Below, piece after piece: positions 22,569 through 33,084 of a DNA stretch of 64,000 nucleotides. The notes under the pieces were generated by a model. It saw nothing but the letters and a program-made list of their open reading frames with translations. It did not search any database and was not told the origin of the DNA. The DNA is taken from assembly GCA_030544215.1 (NCBI GenBank), contig JARZZO010000001.1:42625098-42689097 (forward strand). Direction: 5' to 3'. The DNA is from Zantedeschia hybrid cultivar. Its lineage: Eukaryota > Streptophyta > Magnoliopsida > Alismatales > Araceae. The stretch's first letter is position 1, and every line of letters begins with the position of its first letter. Position numbers and translations under genes: made by a program.

Positions 22569-25060
22569 GACGTGATTGTGTTGAGATGCGGGACGAGACG
22601 AGTGATTTCTATGGGCTGACATGCAAGGCTTGACGGGTTTTGCAAAATGCAGGGATCCTAGACTGTAGGAATTAGCAAGCAAATTGACAACAAGATCGAC
22701 GTCCTCACTTAGTGAGCGGAAATCTCAAGACGGGAACTTGTAGTGGTGAAAGGGTGTTGAGCACCCGCAGCGCCAGTCTACTAAGTGAGTGGGACGAATT
22801 GAGGTAGCTGTGGAGCTATCGATAGATGTGAGGCCTGTCTGCACTTGATGTGCCGACCTTATGCTAATTGGAGCGCTGGGTTTCGCAGTCACTCTCTCAC
22901 CGCCACAGCAATAATCACTCAAGTGTGGAGGAGCGCTCTCTCACTCCGGCGCTATGCAATTGATGTGAATACTAAGTGAACATATAATATTGGAGTAGGA
23001 TTCAACACTTACCTAGCCGGCCTGCAAGACCGACTCCAACCAGAGACGAGGATGAGCGGGGATGCGCGGGGCACCCACGCAGTCGCGATGTCACTTCGGT
23101 ACTTGCGTACATTTGTTGTACGTCTTACGCGCGAAAAATAATAATTAATTACATGCCACAATCCTATTCCCCATGCAAGAGGACAAATCAGTCACAATTC
23201 TCCATGCAGGGAGAATAATTTATATAAAATATCTTGCAAATCTCCTAGAAGGCCTGTCCAAATGATGGCCACAACAGATCTCCTTGGAAGCAGCTAATAT
23301 CTCCTCGGGCATGCAGGGGGTGGAGTAAGAGGATGGCTAAATCTTCCTCGTGCATGTTGGGTCCTACCAAGATTTTCATTGCGTAACCCACCAAGCTCTT
23401 TGGTGCATGCATGCTACAGAACTGTTGGGAGCAGAGACGCCGCGTGGGTGGACTTGGGAACAACAATGTTGCCCTGGGTGGTCGGGCAACGTATGGGACA
23501 TGGACTCCTCCTACAGGACATTTCGACGTGGCTCGTTGCACTAGGCGCAACAGGGGCTTCAGTTGGGTACTGTGGGCCCCGGGTTAGGGGGGGCGAAGGA
23601 CGCGGCACGTTCCCTACGTTCGTGGAGGACACGGGCGACGATGTCGCCGTGGCCTCCTTCTCCAGGGGCGGCAGCAGCTGGCGGTTCTAGGCGCGGCCAC
23701 CGGGGCCTGTAGTAGGGGCCAGTCAAGGGGCGGGTCGTGAGCCTCTAGGGAGCCAGTCGGGTCACCGTCTACGAGGGCCTCGTCAGCGTGGAGCAAGGTG
23801 GAGAAGGGAGACGCGATGAAGCTCAGTTGCCTGGTACTCCTCCCTTCTTCGTCACGCGTGAGCGGCAACGCCGGGCTGGGCTGGAAACAAGAGCAGCCGG
23901 CGACTGTGGCTACGGGAGTGGGGCCGATCGTCCAGAACATTGTCGGCGTTGGGCGAGCGGGCTTGGAGGGTGTCTGATAGTGGCTCCTGGGTGGTACAAC
24001 GGTCGTCGTTCTCCTGCTCGCAAGTGGCGACAGCGGACAGTGTGAGGGTCACCGACGTTCATGTAGGCTGGGCGCTGTGGCCTTTCAGATTGGCGGAGCG
24101 GCAATGGGTGATAGGGCGGAGCTGCAGATGCGGGAGTGGGGTCCGGACGCCACAAACACCGTCGGTGATGGGCGAGCGGCCTCGAGGTCGCCGGACAGGG
24201 GCGCTTGGGTGGCACGATGGTAGCTGTTCTCCTGCTCACAGACGGCGACAGCAGGCAGTGTGATGGGCGCCGGCGTTCAGATAGACTGGGTGGTGCAAGC
24301 TGGAGGCTTCGCCCCCCCCTAGTTGCTCACCTCGACTGCGGCTATTACTTCTTCCCAACACCAGCGGAGGGCTTGCCGTGGTCACGCGTCTACTCAGGTA
24401 GGTGGTGGCGTTGAATGAGCTTCTTCTTCCTCGCGTCGGTAGGAGCGTCAACTGTAATAGCAGTGGCTCGAGGGGGGCCGCACGGACATTGAGGGCAGCT
24501 TGGGATCCCAGTCGGTGGCGAGCCAGGCGGCACGAGGACCACTGGACAGTGGGCCAGTGGTATCTGGGGTCGTGTTCAGGCGAGGGAGGTGGAGTTGGAG
24601 TGGAAGAGAGGGGAGGGTTGTGGATGTCAGGCGGTGCTGGGGTGATGGCCGGGCGTCGGAGGTGGCCCCTGGCGTCGTAGCCACCCCATTCACCGTATAG
24701 AAGAGAGAGAGGGAAGGATGGGTTGAGGAGAGAGAAAAGGTGGTGAGTGGGTGGGCTGTGGGAGATGGTAGCAGGAGGAAGTAGAGAAGAATGGGGTGGC
24801 GGTGGGCTACGTGTGTTGGCTCCGTCGGGTGGGGCGTTTTGCCACTGCTGGTTATGGGTGACGGTGGGAGGTGCAGGAAACAACAATAGAGAGGAAGATG
24901 GATTGTGGTGCTTACGGACGGTGGCCAGTTGGTGGTGGAGAGGGCACCGGTGATGGGGAGGGCACTGTGGTTTGTGGGGTTGAGGTTGGGCTGTGGCCGT
25001 CGACGACGGAGTTGTTGACCGGAACCAAGGATCTTGGGGTGGTTGGGACACCCCAAGGCC
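22569..25060 (-). other. Long leader of the chromovirus
   Basis: About 2.5 kb between the primer site and gag. The part from 23400 to 25050 is GC-rich and holds many overlapping open frames on both strands (up to 305 residues at 24236-25153). They are Pro/Ser/Arg- or Gly-rich and resemble no domain I know. The part from 22680 to 23340 is mixed in composition with nothing recognisable. I treat the whole as untranslated leader, possibly with captured sequence. Confidence 0.5.
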
Positions 25061-25073
25061 TGCTCTGATACCA
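25061..25073 (-). promoter_or_regulatory. Primer binding site (tRNA-iMet) of the chromovirus
   Basis: On the minus strand TGGTATCAGAGCA follows the 5' LTR after three bases. It matches the 3' end of initiator tRNA-Met. Confidence 0.9.
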
Positions 25074-25076
25074 ATT

Positions 25077-25523
25077 TGATGGGGGACGGGATGCGCGACG
25101 ACGGATCGACGCGGAGTTGGCGGTGATAACGCAGACCTCACGTCCACGGCCACCCGTCGGAATCTCTCTCAGGCAACCTCCTTAGAGGGAAGGGCTCTCA
25201 TCCTCACACTAAGAAAAGAGGACAATATAACAAGAGAAGTTCTCATTCCATCTAACATGCTTACAAGGGAAGAGATGACCCTTTTATATAGGGAAGGACA
25301 TCTCTTTGTCAAGACAAGAATGACCATATTCAAAAAGAAATACCAAACATGTCCTAGGAGTAGGAAATGACAAAAAAGTCCTTAAGATCAAACTAAAGAC
25401 TATATTTAAAAGAAAATACATAATTAGGCTCGATCCTAGATATGGAGCTCGTTGCCAAGCCACAAAGATGCATGCGTGGTACATGCTCGACGCCTGCTCA
25501 TCTGCTGCTCGGTGTCCCCACCA
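25077..25523 (-). repeat. 5' LTR of the chromovirus
   Basis: 447 bp, paired with 7331-7777. About 30 positions differ by eye. The plus-strand flank after 25523 starts CACAA, the partner of CACAG before 7331. Confidence 0.88.
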
Positions 25524-26192
25524 CACAAGCACTCTCTTCAACTTAATAAAGAGAAATAATTACATAAGATATAGAAATGATGATGCCTCTTAATAGGCAA
25601 ATGTTCACAAACGAACATATACTGGATCAAGACAATAAAACAAATAAAGAGTAAATAAACAATAGTCTTAATCTGTAGAAGAATAGCTGAGAGCTTCTCA
25701 AAGCGCAGAAGAGTGAAAGGCTTAGGTTCTTAGGTCTTTCTTCTCAATTTAACTCTTTTTTTTCTCTCTCAAATCTTAAACATAGGAAGAAGAAGTAGAG
25801 TTTCTGCTCAAGATATTTTAGTGTAAGTTGTATTGCTTCTATGTGTTTCTCTCTATCTACTGCTCATTCAAGTATTAGATTTATAATCCATTTTGAATTG
25901 AATTTTTCGATAAGATTTGTTTCTTCCTGTTGAGTCCAACGGTTCTTGATTGAGTTTGATGTTAACCAAGTTATATCTTAATGTTAACCAGCCTAGACTA
26001 ATGAGACCATTCGAGCTTAGTAGGAAAACTTCCTTGGTCCAATTTGAAAGAGATCTTCAGACTTACTGCATGTTAATGTCTTCTGGAAACTGAGCCTTAT
26101 AGTCTTTTCACTTTCTAGGAAAGGCTCGCATAGCTGTACTTTTTTCTTGCAAGTATATCGAAAGCAAGAAAGATCTCATCTGGTGTACTAAC
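25524..26192. other. Continuation of the pre-insertion repeat DNA
   Basis: The first bases complete the last 51-bp unit that was cut at 7330. The rest is AT-rich with no coding domain, RNA gene or clear terminal repeat. It probably belongs to the same unclassified repeat as 6806-7330. Confidence 0.4.
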
Positions 26193-27188
26193 TATTAGTA
26201 TTAGGTGGCCTACAAGCCAATCAAATATTATGTATTATCTTGTTCAGTTATTAATAAAATAGGCTCAAATTCATTATGTGTAATTCAACTTTAATTATCA
26301 TTTCGTGATAAAGTCCATGAATATGTGCATGGTCTTCGGATTATAATGAGATCATAATTATGAGACTGAAGAGTTATAAACACATATTCTTGATTGTTCC
26401 TAGTCGGAGAATGATTCAGAAGGACATCAAACATCCGGTAAAACTACTACATGTCACTTCAGCTCATGTGATGAGGGTGATTGATCTTGTAAGTCACTTG
26501 TGTGGAGACACTATATTGGACCTATAGGTACTCATTAGCGAATGAGTTCACTGAATTGAGCCGACCTTGAATCGTTGATGGTAATTTACCTAACTATTAA
26601 CCAGCTTGATTCAATGTCACGGTTGCGTAGTTGGTCATTGGACCTAAGATATCAAAGACACCTTGTTAGTAGATTTTTTAGCATTGACCTTGACTAATGA
26701 ATCCCTAACCATAGGATCTCAATAAGTTAAGTGATCGGGTTCAGAGAAATACTCTCGAAGGTGATTGATTATATAGTCAACATAGGACTATCCGATCTCG
26801 ATGAAAGGAGAGAGAATGTTCCGAGAATGATATGGTTAAGTCCCTGGCCAGGGCGGACACTTTATCAGATAAAGAATTATCTGATATAGTTTAGCGGCAT
26901 CCGATTCAATTGAATCGACCACTAGGATTTAATAGTTCACTATGCCCTAGGTCGATTAGAGAACATTGTACGGATGAAGGATTATATCCACACGGTAATC
27001 GATGACATAAAGGTTTTATTTGTGGGTTGCAAAATCCCAAGCCTTCCAGGTTAACGCAACGTTGCTTGGCACCTAACGTGATTAGAGGTCTATCCGAATT
27101 TAATGTGTGACATTAAATTCGGTAAATTAATTAATATATAGATATTAAATAATTAATTGAGTCAGTAAAAAGTTACTGACCTTAATGG
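26193..27188 (+). repeat. Truncated LTR of copia family B
   Basis: Starts TATTAGTATTAGGTGG, a decayed form of the TGTTAGTATTAGGTGG start at 44576, and stays alignable with the copia B 3' LTR, including a GGATGAAGGATTATATCC block. It stops at the edge of the copia C LTR (27189). It may be the 5' LTR of the element whose body resumes at 38591, cut by later insertions and deletion, but that link is an inference. Confidence 0.7.
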
Positions 27189-28805
27189 TGTTAGGAATCA
27201 CATAGAAGCGCAGTGGAAACAACCAGAGTCCATGTGATACCGTTGATGGAATCGAAAAGGAACCGTAAAAGGATTCAGAAGAACCGTTCTCACCTTTGCG
27301 GAGTTTCGAATCTCCCGTACGAAATACCGATGTGCTAATCGCACAGGCACACGATCTCCAGAGATATCCATACGAGCTCCCGATACAAACGAGTTTCCCT
27401 CCTTAGCTTGAAGACATCAACCAGATCTCAGAATCTCCACCATGCAGTTGAGAAGGAGGAGAGAGAGAGAGAGAGAAGAGTCGTATGCTCCTTCAAGAGG
27501 GAAAGAGAGAGAGATAGATGAGAGGAGAATTCTCATGGGTTGTCAAGTGTACATACACACCCCTTGACCTTTTTTACTCTCTTATTTGAATAAGAGAGAT
27601 AATGCCAAAAATAATTCTCATAATTATTCAAGAGCCTGGCCTAAGATAATATTCTTCAGGTAAATATTCCATAATTATCCTGTAGCTTTTCATAAAAACC
27701 CAGATAATAGAATACTTAATATCTCTCCCCGTCTTCCGAGAACTCTTATCTGTGTGACCCTCTAGGCCCATATATCAGTCAGGTTTCAGGCCCACTAAAC
27801 TTAGAACTCTTTCTTAAGTTTAATATTTATTAATTTATTATTTAAACATCATATGTTAATTAATTAATTTAATAAATAAGTGATTTATCATCTGATGATA
27901 AATCTACTAAACCTTCTGACCATGAACGGCACCAAACACTACCTCATGATCCCATAAGATATAAGGGATACCATTCCCTTTATTGAACCTATCTGTCTGC
28001 AGACACCACACAGATGTAGTCCTTCACCCAACCAATGTCCCAATAACGAAAGGGTATGGTTTCATCGTCAAACCCCTTAAAGCATTGTCTGGATAGATTC
28101 CAGTATTCAATTAACTTCTAGAAAGACACTTCTTTCAGTTGATCAGTTGACCCTGGCCAAGGATTTCTGAGTATATGTCCATAGGGCATTCTCTCTCTAG
28201 TGGTATACCAAGAGTAAGTGAAGCCTTGTTGTTCACTCAATTTCCTTCTCAAGCTTTCCACTGTTTCTGAAAGACTGACTATCGTAGACCTAATGGCTAC
28301 AGTCTATAAACCAAAAATCAAGACACAATAGTCTAAAAGCAAGGTATCTTTGGTGACTCAGGTCTGAGGACCAACTATGCTACTGCAACAACTGAATATC
28401 TTGGTTGACAATTAGGTATAATGACCATCCAGGGATTCTAATTCGGATCTGTTCAGTGAACTCATTTTTTAATGAGCACCGCCTTAGTGTCACTACACAA
28501 GTAAATGTGAGATCATTTACCCTCATCATATGAGTAGACATAACTTGTGCCGATCTTTTCGGATATTTGATGTCCATCTCAAATATCTATGATTGTGAAC
28601 AATTTAAGACAAATGTTTACAGAAGATTGATCTCAGTATCATGATCTCATCATGATTCAATATCCTTTACATATGTCTATGGACTTTATTACGTTAGGTA
28701 AACATACAATAACCACATAATGAAAAGAGTGCCTTTTTTTAAAATATTGAACTAGAATGTACAAACTGAGTTTAAAATTGGCTTTTAGCCTACCTAATTC
28801 TATCA
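27189..28805 (-). repeat. LTR of copia element C (3' LTR, minus strand)
   Basis: On the minus strand it begins TGATAGAATTAGGTAGGC and ends GATTCCTAACA, about 1617 bp. It is diverged but alignable with the LTR of copia A, sharing the CATGATGAGATCATGAT and CCGAAAAGATCGGCACAAG-like blocks. The bases before its left edge are AATGG; the partner TSD is lost because the other end of the element is missing. Confidence 0.8.
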
Positions 28806-28815
28806 TTATCCCACT
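28806..28815 (-). promoter_or_regulatory. Polypurine tract of copia element C
   Basis: AGTGGGATAA on the minus strand touches the LTR start and matches the tracts of copia A and B in position. Confidence 0.65.
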
Positions 28816-28819
28816 TGGA

Positions 28820-30081
28820 CTAAAGCCAATCACCTATATGTTTAAGTCCCATAGACCTAAGGTGACGTTCAAAATGTTTTGAGACAATGGCTTAGTCAGA
28901 GGATCTGCTACATTATCAACGGATGAGACTTTCTCATCCACTATATCTTCTTGGGTGATAATCTCAAGGATCAGGTGAAACCGTCTCAAAATATGCTTTG
29001 ATCTCGGATGTGACCTTGACAACTTTGCTTGAGCAATTGTCCCATTGTTGTCACACAATAATGGGATAGGATCTAAAATGCTTGGGACTACTTCAAAAGT
29101 AGAGATGAACTTCTTCATCCAAACCGCCTCCTTTGCCGTTTTAGCTGCAGCAATGTATTCTGCTTCAGTCGTTGAATCTGCAGTTGTTTCTTGTTTGAAA
29201 CTTTTCCAACTCACTGCACCTCCATTTAACATAAATATAAATCCAGACATAGATTTGCTGTCATCCATATCCGACTGGAAGCCTTGAGTCAGTGTATCCT
29301 CGAAGCTCTAAGTCGTCTCCTCCATAGACGAGAAATAGATCTTTAGTCCTTCTCAAGTATCTAAGGATATATTTCACAGCCTTCTAGTGTATCTCACCTA
29401 GTTCAACCTGATATCTACTAGTGACACTAAGTGGATGTGCTACATCAAGCCTAGTACAGAGCATTGTATACATGATAGATCCTATTGCAGAAGCATAAGG
29501 AACTCTACTTATGTATGTTTTCTCTTTAGATGTCTTGGGAGACAATCCCTTGGAGAGATAAATTTCATGTCTCATTGGTATAAGACCTCTCTTAGAATTT
29601 TTCGTGCCAAACTTTTTAACTATGGTGTCTATGTACATGGATTAGAATAATCTAAGCATCCTTTTGGACCTATCTTTATAGATACTTATTCACAGAATAT
29701 AGGATGTCTCTCCCAAATCTTTTATTGAGAAGTTATTGGATAACCAAATCTTTACTGATGACAACATTCCTACATCATTCCCAATGAGTAGAATGTCATC
29801 AACGTAAAGTACCAGAAAGGTAACTAAACTCCCACTGGTCTTTTTTATATACACAAGGGTTATCTTCATTCTTAATCAAGTCATAAGATTTGATTGCTTC
29901 ATAAAATCTTAAGTTCTCAGTTCGGAAAGCCTGCTTTAATCCATAAATAGATCTTTGCACCCTGCATACTTTACTTGGATGCTCTGTGGAAGTGAAACAT
30001 TCAAGTTGTATCATATACACCTCTTCCTGAAGGTTGACGTTAAGGAACGTTGTCTTCACATCTATTTGCCATATCTCATAA
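28820..30081 (-). pseudogene. C-terminal pol fragment of copia element C (RT and RNase H)
   Basis: Reads on the minus strand from the second part of the reverse transcriptase (EEVYMIQLECFTS, then RSIYGLKQAFRT, 30059-29799) through a region with frameshifts to MYIDTIVKKFGTKNSKRGLI (29638) and the copia RNase H (EAEYIAAAKTAKEAVWMKKF, then VADPLTKPLSQN, 29268-28834). A missing base near the end displaces the last codons; the ancestral stop is at 28820-28822. Everything upstream (gag, protease, integrase) is absent, because the sequence changes to a Tekay LTR at 30082. It is closely similar to copia A and useful for locating the 19-base deletion there. Confidence 0.87.
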
Positions 30082-32319
30082 TGTAAGGATTGAGGTTTTG
30101 GGTTCAGTTTTCGGGTCGGTTTCGGGCCGGATCCCCTGGTTTGGGCCCTGATGGGTCTGGGGAGTGCCTTCTAAATGACGTCTAGGATGCACGACGCCTT
30201 TCAAACGGTGTCTTGTTGGATGGACGCCATTTAGCTAGGTAGCTGTTGTGCCACGTGGGCGCCACGTGGGTGGGCTTCGGGCCGCGAGAGTACGGCCCCT
30301 GTCGTGTCGTCTGAACGGCGTCCTTGATAGACGATGCCATTCAGAGTACGACCCTGGGTTGTCAGTGTACGGCGCATGTCTCATCGTCTGAACGGCGTCT
30401 TTGATGGGCGACGCGTTTCAGAGTCTCTGACGGTACGGCCCGTCCTGTCATCTGATAGGCGTCTGTCATGCACGACGCGTTTTATCCTGTTTCATATTGA
30501 CCCTGCGAGCCTTCCCTCCTTTTTCTCATTTTCTCCCTCTCACTCTCTCTCTTCCCTCTCTCCGCCCCCTCCGATCCCTCCTTTCCCTTCCCTTCCTTTT
30601 CTTCCTCTTCCACCACTCCAATACCTCTCTACCTCACACCACTACCACCACCACTTCCTTCGCGGTGCTTCATTCTCCGGACGGCGGCCGACGTCCCGGC
30701 GGAGTGACGACGTCATCGGAGGTACCGGCGGCGGTCTGCGGTGCGGCGGTTCGGCGGCACGGAGCAGGGAGGAGTTCAAATAACCGGTAGGGGGACGAAC
30801 CTTGCATGTATTGTAGTTGTTTCATCCGTGTTTCCCGTGTAAATCATGACGCGTGTATGGGGATTTTGGGTAGAATGAGCATATTAAGGGGGTTTCTTGG
30901 TGGGAATGGTGGTTTTTATGAATGAGGATTTGTGGGTTTCACATGGTGGTTTAGTTTTCCTCTTCATTTTCTCCCTCTTGGGTGTTTTGGGGTGACTTTG
31001 GGGTTAAAAGGGGACCCTCGGGTCGAGTTGCAGGAAACCGGTTTATGGCCCTAAATGACGTCGCGCTAGGACGACGCCATTTCAAATGGCGGCTTCCTAG
31101 GACGACGCCATTCAGGCAGAAATGTCCCAGAAGCTGTTTCTATTAGAATAGATTTCCGTGTTGAATAGCGTCTAGGGACAGCGACGCCTTTCAAATGGCG
31201 GCTTCCCAGGGCGACGCATTTTAAGGGAATCACCCATAGTCTGTTTCTATTTCTGTCGCTAACAGGCGATCAGGGACAGCGACGCGTTTTAAAAGACGGC
31301 GACTAGGCACGACGCCTTTTAGGCCATATTCTGAGGCCGAGATTTCATGAACCAGTTTAGGAGGCTTGAATAGCGTCGGCCTTCGGCGACGCAATTCAAG
31401 ACAGAATCACATTAATTCATGCTATCAATATGTGTTTACACCGTTAGATAGTTCGGTCAATGCATGCTTTAAATCGTACTCGAGGATGAGGATCTTTACG
31501 TGACCGGATCGCACTGTGTTGTGTTTCGTGCGACCGTGGACCTAGAGTGACAGTTGCAGCGCTTTGTCACACTGTGTCGGTGTGGGTGGGACACAGTGCC
31601 GGTGGGAGCAGTGGCGGGGTGACGCCTAGTGAGAGAGGGTCACCTGGTGTACCCCGGGGTTAGCTAGTACCGGTGTAGGAGTGGTACCTGTGGAGTGTCA
31701 CTCGTGCTGAGGGAAGGAGTAACCACCTAGAGCCAAATGGGCCGGAGTAGCTAGCGTGCTATCCGAGGGGCTACTGTTTGGTCTCAGCGGGTCGGTGTTT
31801 CCCACTTTCGGTTGTGTGGTTGGCGTGTTCCCACTTTCGGTTGTGTGGTTGGCGTGTTTTGCCGAGACGCTGATTATAGGCTCCCTGTTAGAATAGTTTC
31901 AGAGATATGCATGTTACATTTCGAATATATGTGGTTTATATCGAGATTTAGGAGTAGTGATTACTGCTTTACTTAAATTGCCTTTATTTGTGTTATTATA
32001 CTGTGGGTGTGTGAGTGGGAGGCAAGGGATCGGATGATCCCTACTGAGCCTAATTCTGGTGTGGCTCACTCCCTGCGGTTTCAAATGTGGACCTCTTGGC
32101 GAGTGGCGGCGTGTGGTGTTCTCTTTGGTGTGCGGACCAGCAGCTATCTCTGTTCCGGAGTATGCCCCGATGTTGTTGTACTTTGCTTCTGCCTGTACTT
32201 ATTTAATTCTTTGGACTATGTAATTATTGTTGGACTGTGTACGGACATATTAATTTTCTTCCTGCGCACTTGTAATTTCCTTGAAGTCCGTGTGATTGTT
32301 ATATTTAGCCTTGTTTAAC
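30082..32319 (+). repeat. Tekay-like LTR, 3' truncated
   Basis: It begins TGTAAGGATTGAGG beside the copia C pol and aligns with the Tekay A LTR down to about 32319. The last 120 or so bases, including the GGGTGGCGGGTCGTTACA-like end, are missing. A 29-bp segment starting CCCACTTTCGGTTGTG is duplicated in tandem (31801-31829 and 31830-31858). Without the right end no TSD can be tested, so whether it was a solo LTR or part of a full element is unknown. Confidence 0.85.
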
Positions 32320-32425
32320 CCAGCCTCAGATAGCTGTTGTGGATGAATGCGACGCCAAAGGCAAATCGGACAACGAGGGAGATGATTTTGATAGTGATGA
32401 CGATGAGTTAGTCGAGGATTATTAA
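32320..32425 (+). pseudogene. Acidic C-terminal coding remnant, probably of the CACTA transposon
   Basis: An open frame reads VVDECDAKGKSDNEGDDFDS then DDDELVEDY and stops at TAA 32423-32425. Asp/Glu-rich tails of this kind end several plant transposase-type proteins. It lies upstream of the CACTA terminus at 38590 once the RTE insertion is removed, so a CACTA gene is the likeliest source. No catalytic motif is present, and other DNA transposon families are possible. Confidence 0.35.
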
Positions 32426-32676
32426 TACATTTTTTTATGGATGTGTAATGCGAATTTTTTGCGGATGTGTTTATTATTTAAATGTAAATGTGTTTATTTA
32501 GGTAAGTGGATGTGCTTATTTTGAAAGTGAATGTGTTTATTTGGACATGTGGATGTGTTTATTGGTGTATGGATGTGCTTATTTATGTATGGAGTGTCTA
32601 TAAATGCTATCTACAGGTTTTTATGCCTCTACAAGTTTTTATGCATTATTTAATAATTTAAAACATTTTTTTTATT
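32426..32676 (+). repeat. AT-rich tract with degenerate GGATGTG-TTTATT repeats
   Basis: At least seven copies of a GATGTG or AATGTG word followed by TTATTT lie between 32438 and 32595, at intervals of about 20-30 bases. No gene is visible. Its position suggests the 3' untranslated part of the CACTA element. Confidence 0.5.
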
Positions 32677-33084
32677 TATTAAGATTTGTTAGCAACTCCG
32701 CCTAGGTATGAGCCTCTTGTGCTTAGCCAGTCCCAAGTCCGGCTAAAGGAGAAGGGTTGCGATAGTTGACAGCTAGCGTAAAAATCTTGTCACATCTCAT
32801 GATATGGACTCAATCAAAATTAACTTTGGGGCGTCTTCTACTTACAACGTGCTACATTGGAGCCCAGGTGTAGTGAGAAATAGATAAGGGTTGAGGGTGT
32901 TTCCCGCAAGCGACGCGCCACGTCGGCGTCCGGATGTGGTGTTAAATGAGCAAAGGTTCCCACATCATGGACGGATGTGGGTAAAGAGGCAAGTCCATAG
33001 AACCGAACAGAGAATAGGATACATGACAAACTTCGAGAATAATACATGTTACTATAGAAAGAATTCTAAGAAAGTGTAAGTTGA

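Larger units (their letters stand above)
7331..25523 (-). mobile_element. Ty3/gypsy chromovirus (minus strand), split by copia element A
   Basis: Two 447-bp LTRs (7331-7777 and 25077-25523) bound gag, protease, RT, RNase H, integrase and a chromodomain, all on the minus strand. The primer site lies beside the right-hand LTR. Flanks are CACAG before 7331 and CACAA after 25523, a 5-bp TSD with one mismatch. Without the nested copia element (11710-21155) and its duplicated 5 bases it is about 8.7 kb. The LTRs differ at roughly 30 of 447 positions by eye, so this is an old insertion. The chromodomain places it among chromoviruses, but I cannot settle the clade (CRM, Galadriel and Reina were considered). 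It is not the same family as the Tekay elements here. Confidence 0.88.

Noticed and set aside
24236..25153. A 305-residue minus-strand open frame as a gene
   Set aside because: It is low-complexity Pro/Ser/Thr/Arg-rich, overlaps the LTR and primer site of the chromovirus, and lies in GC-rich sequence where long open frames are expected in several frames by chance.
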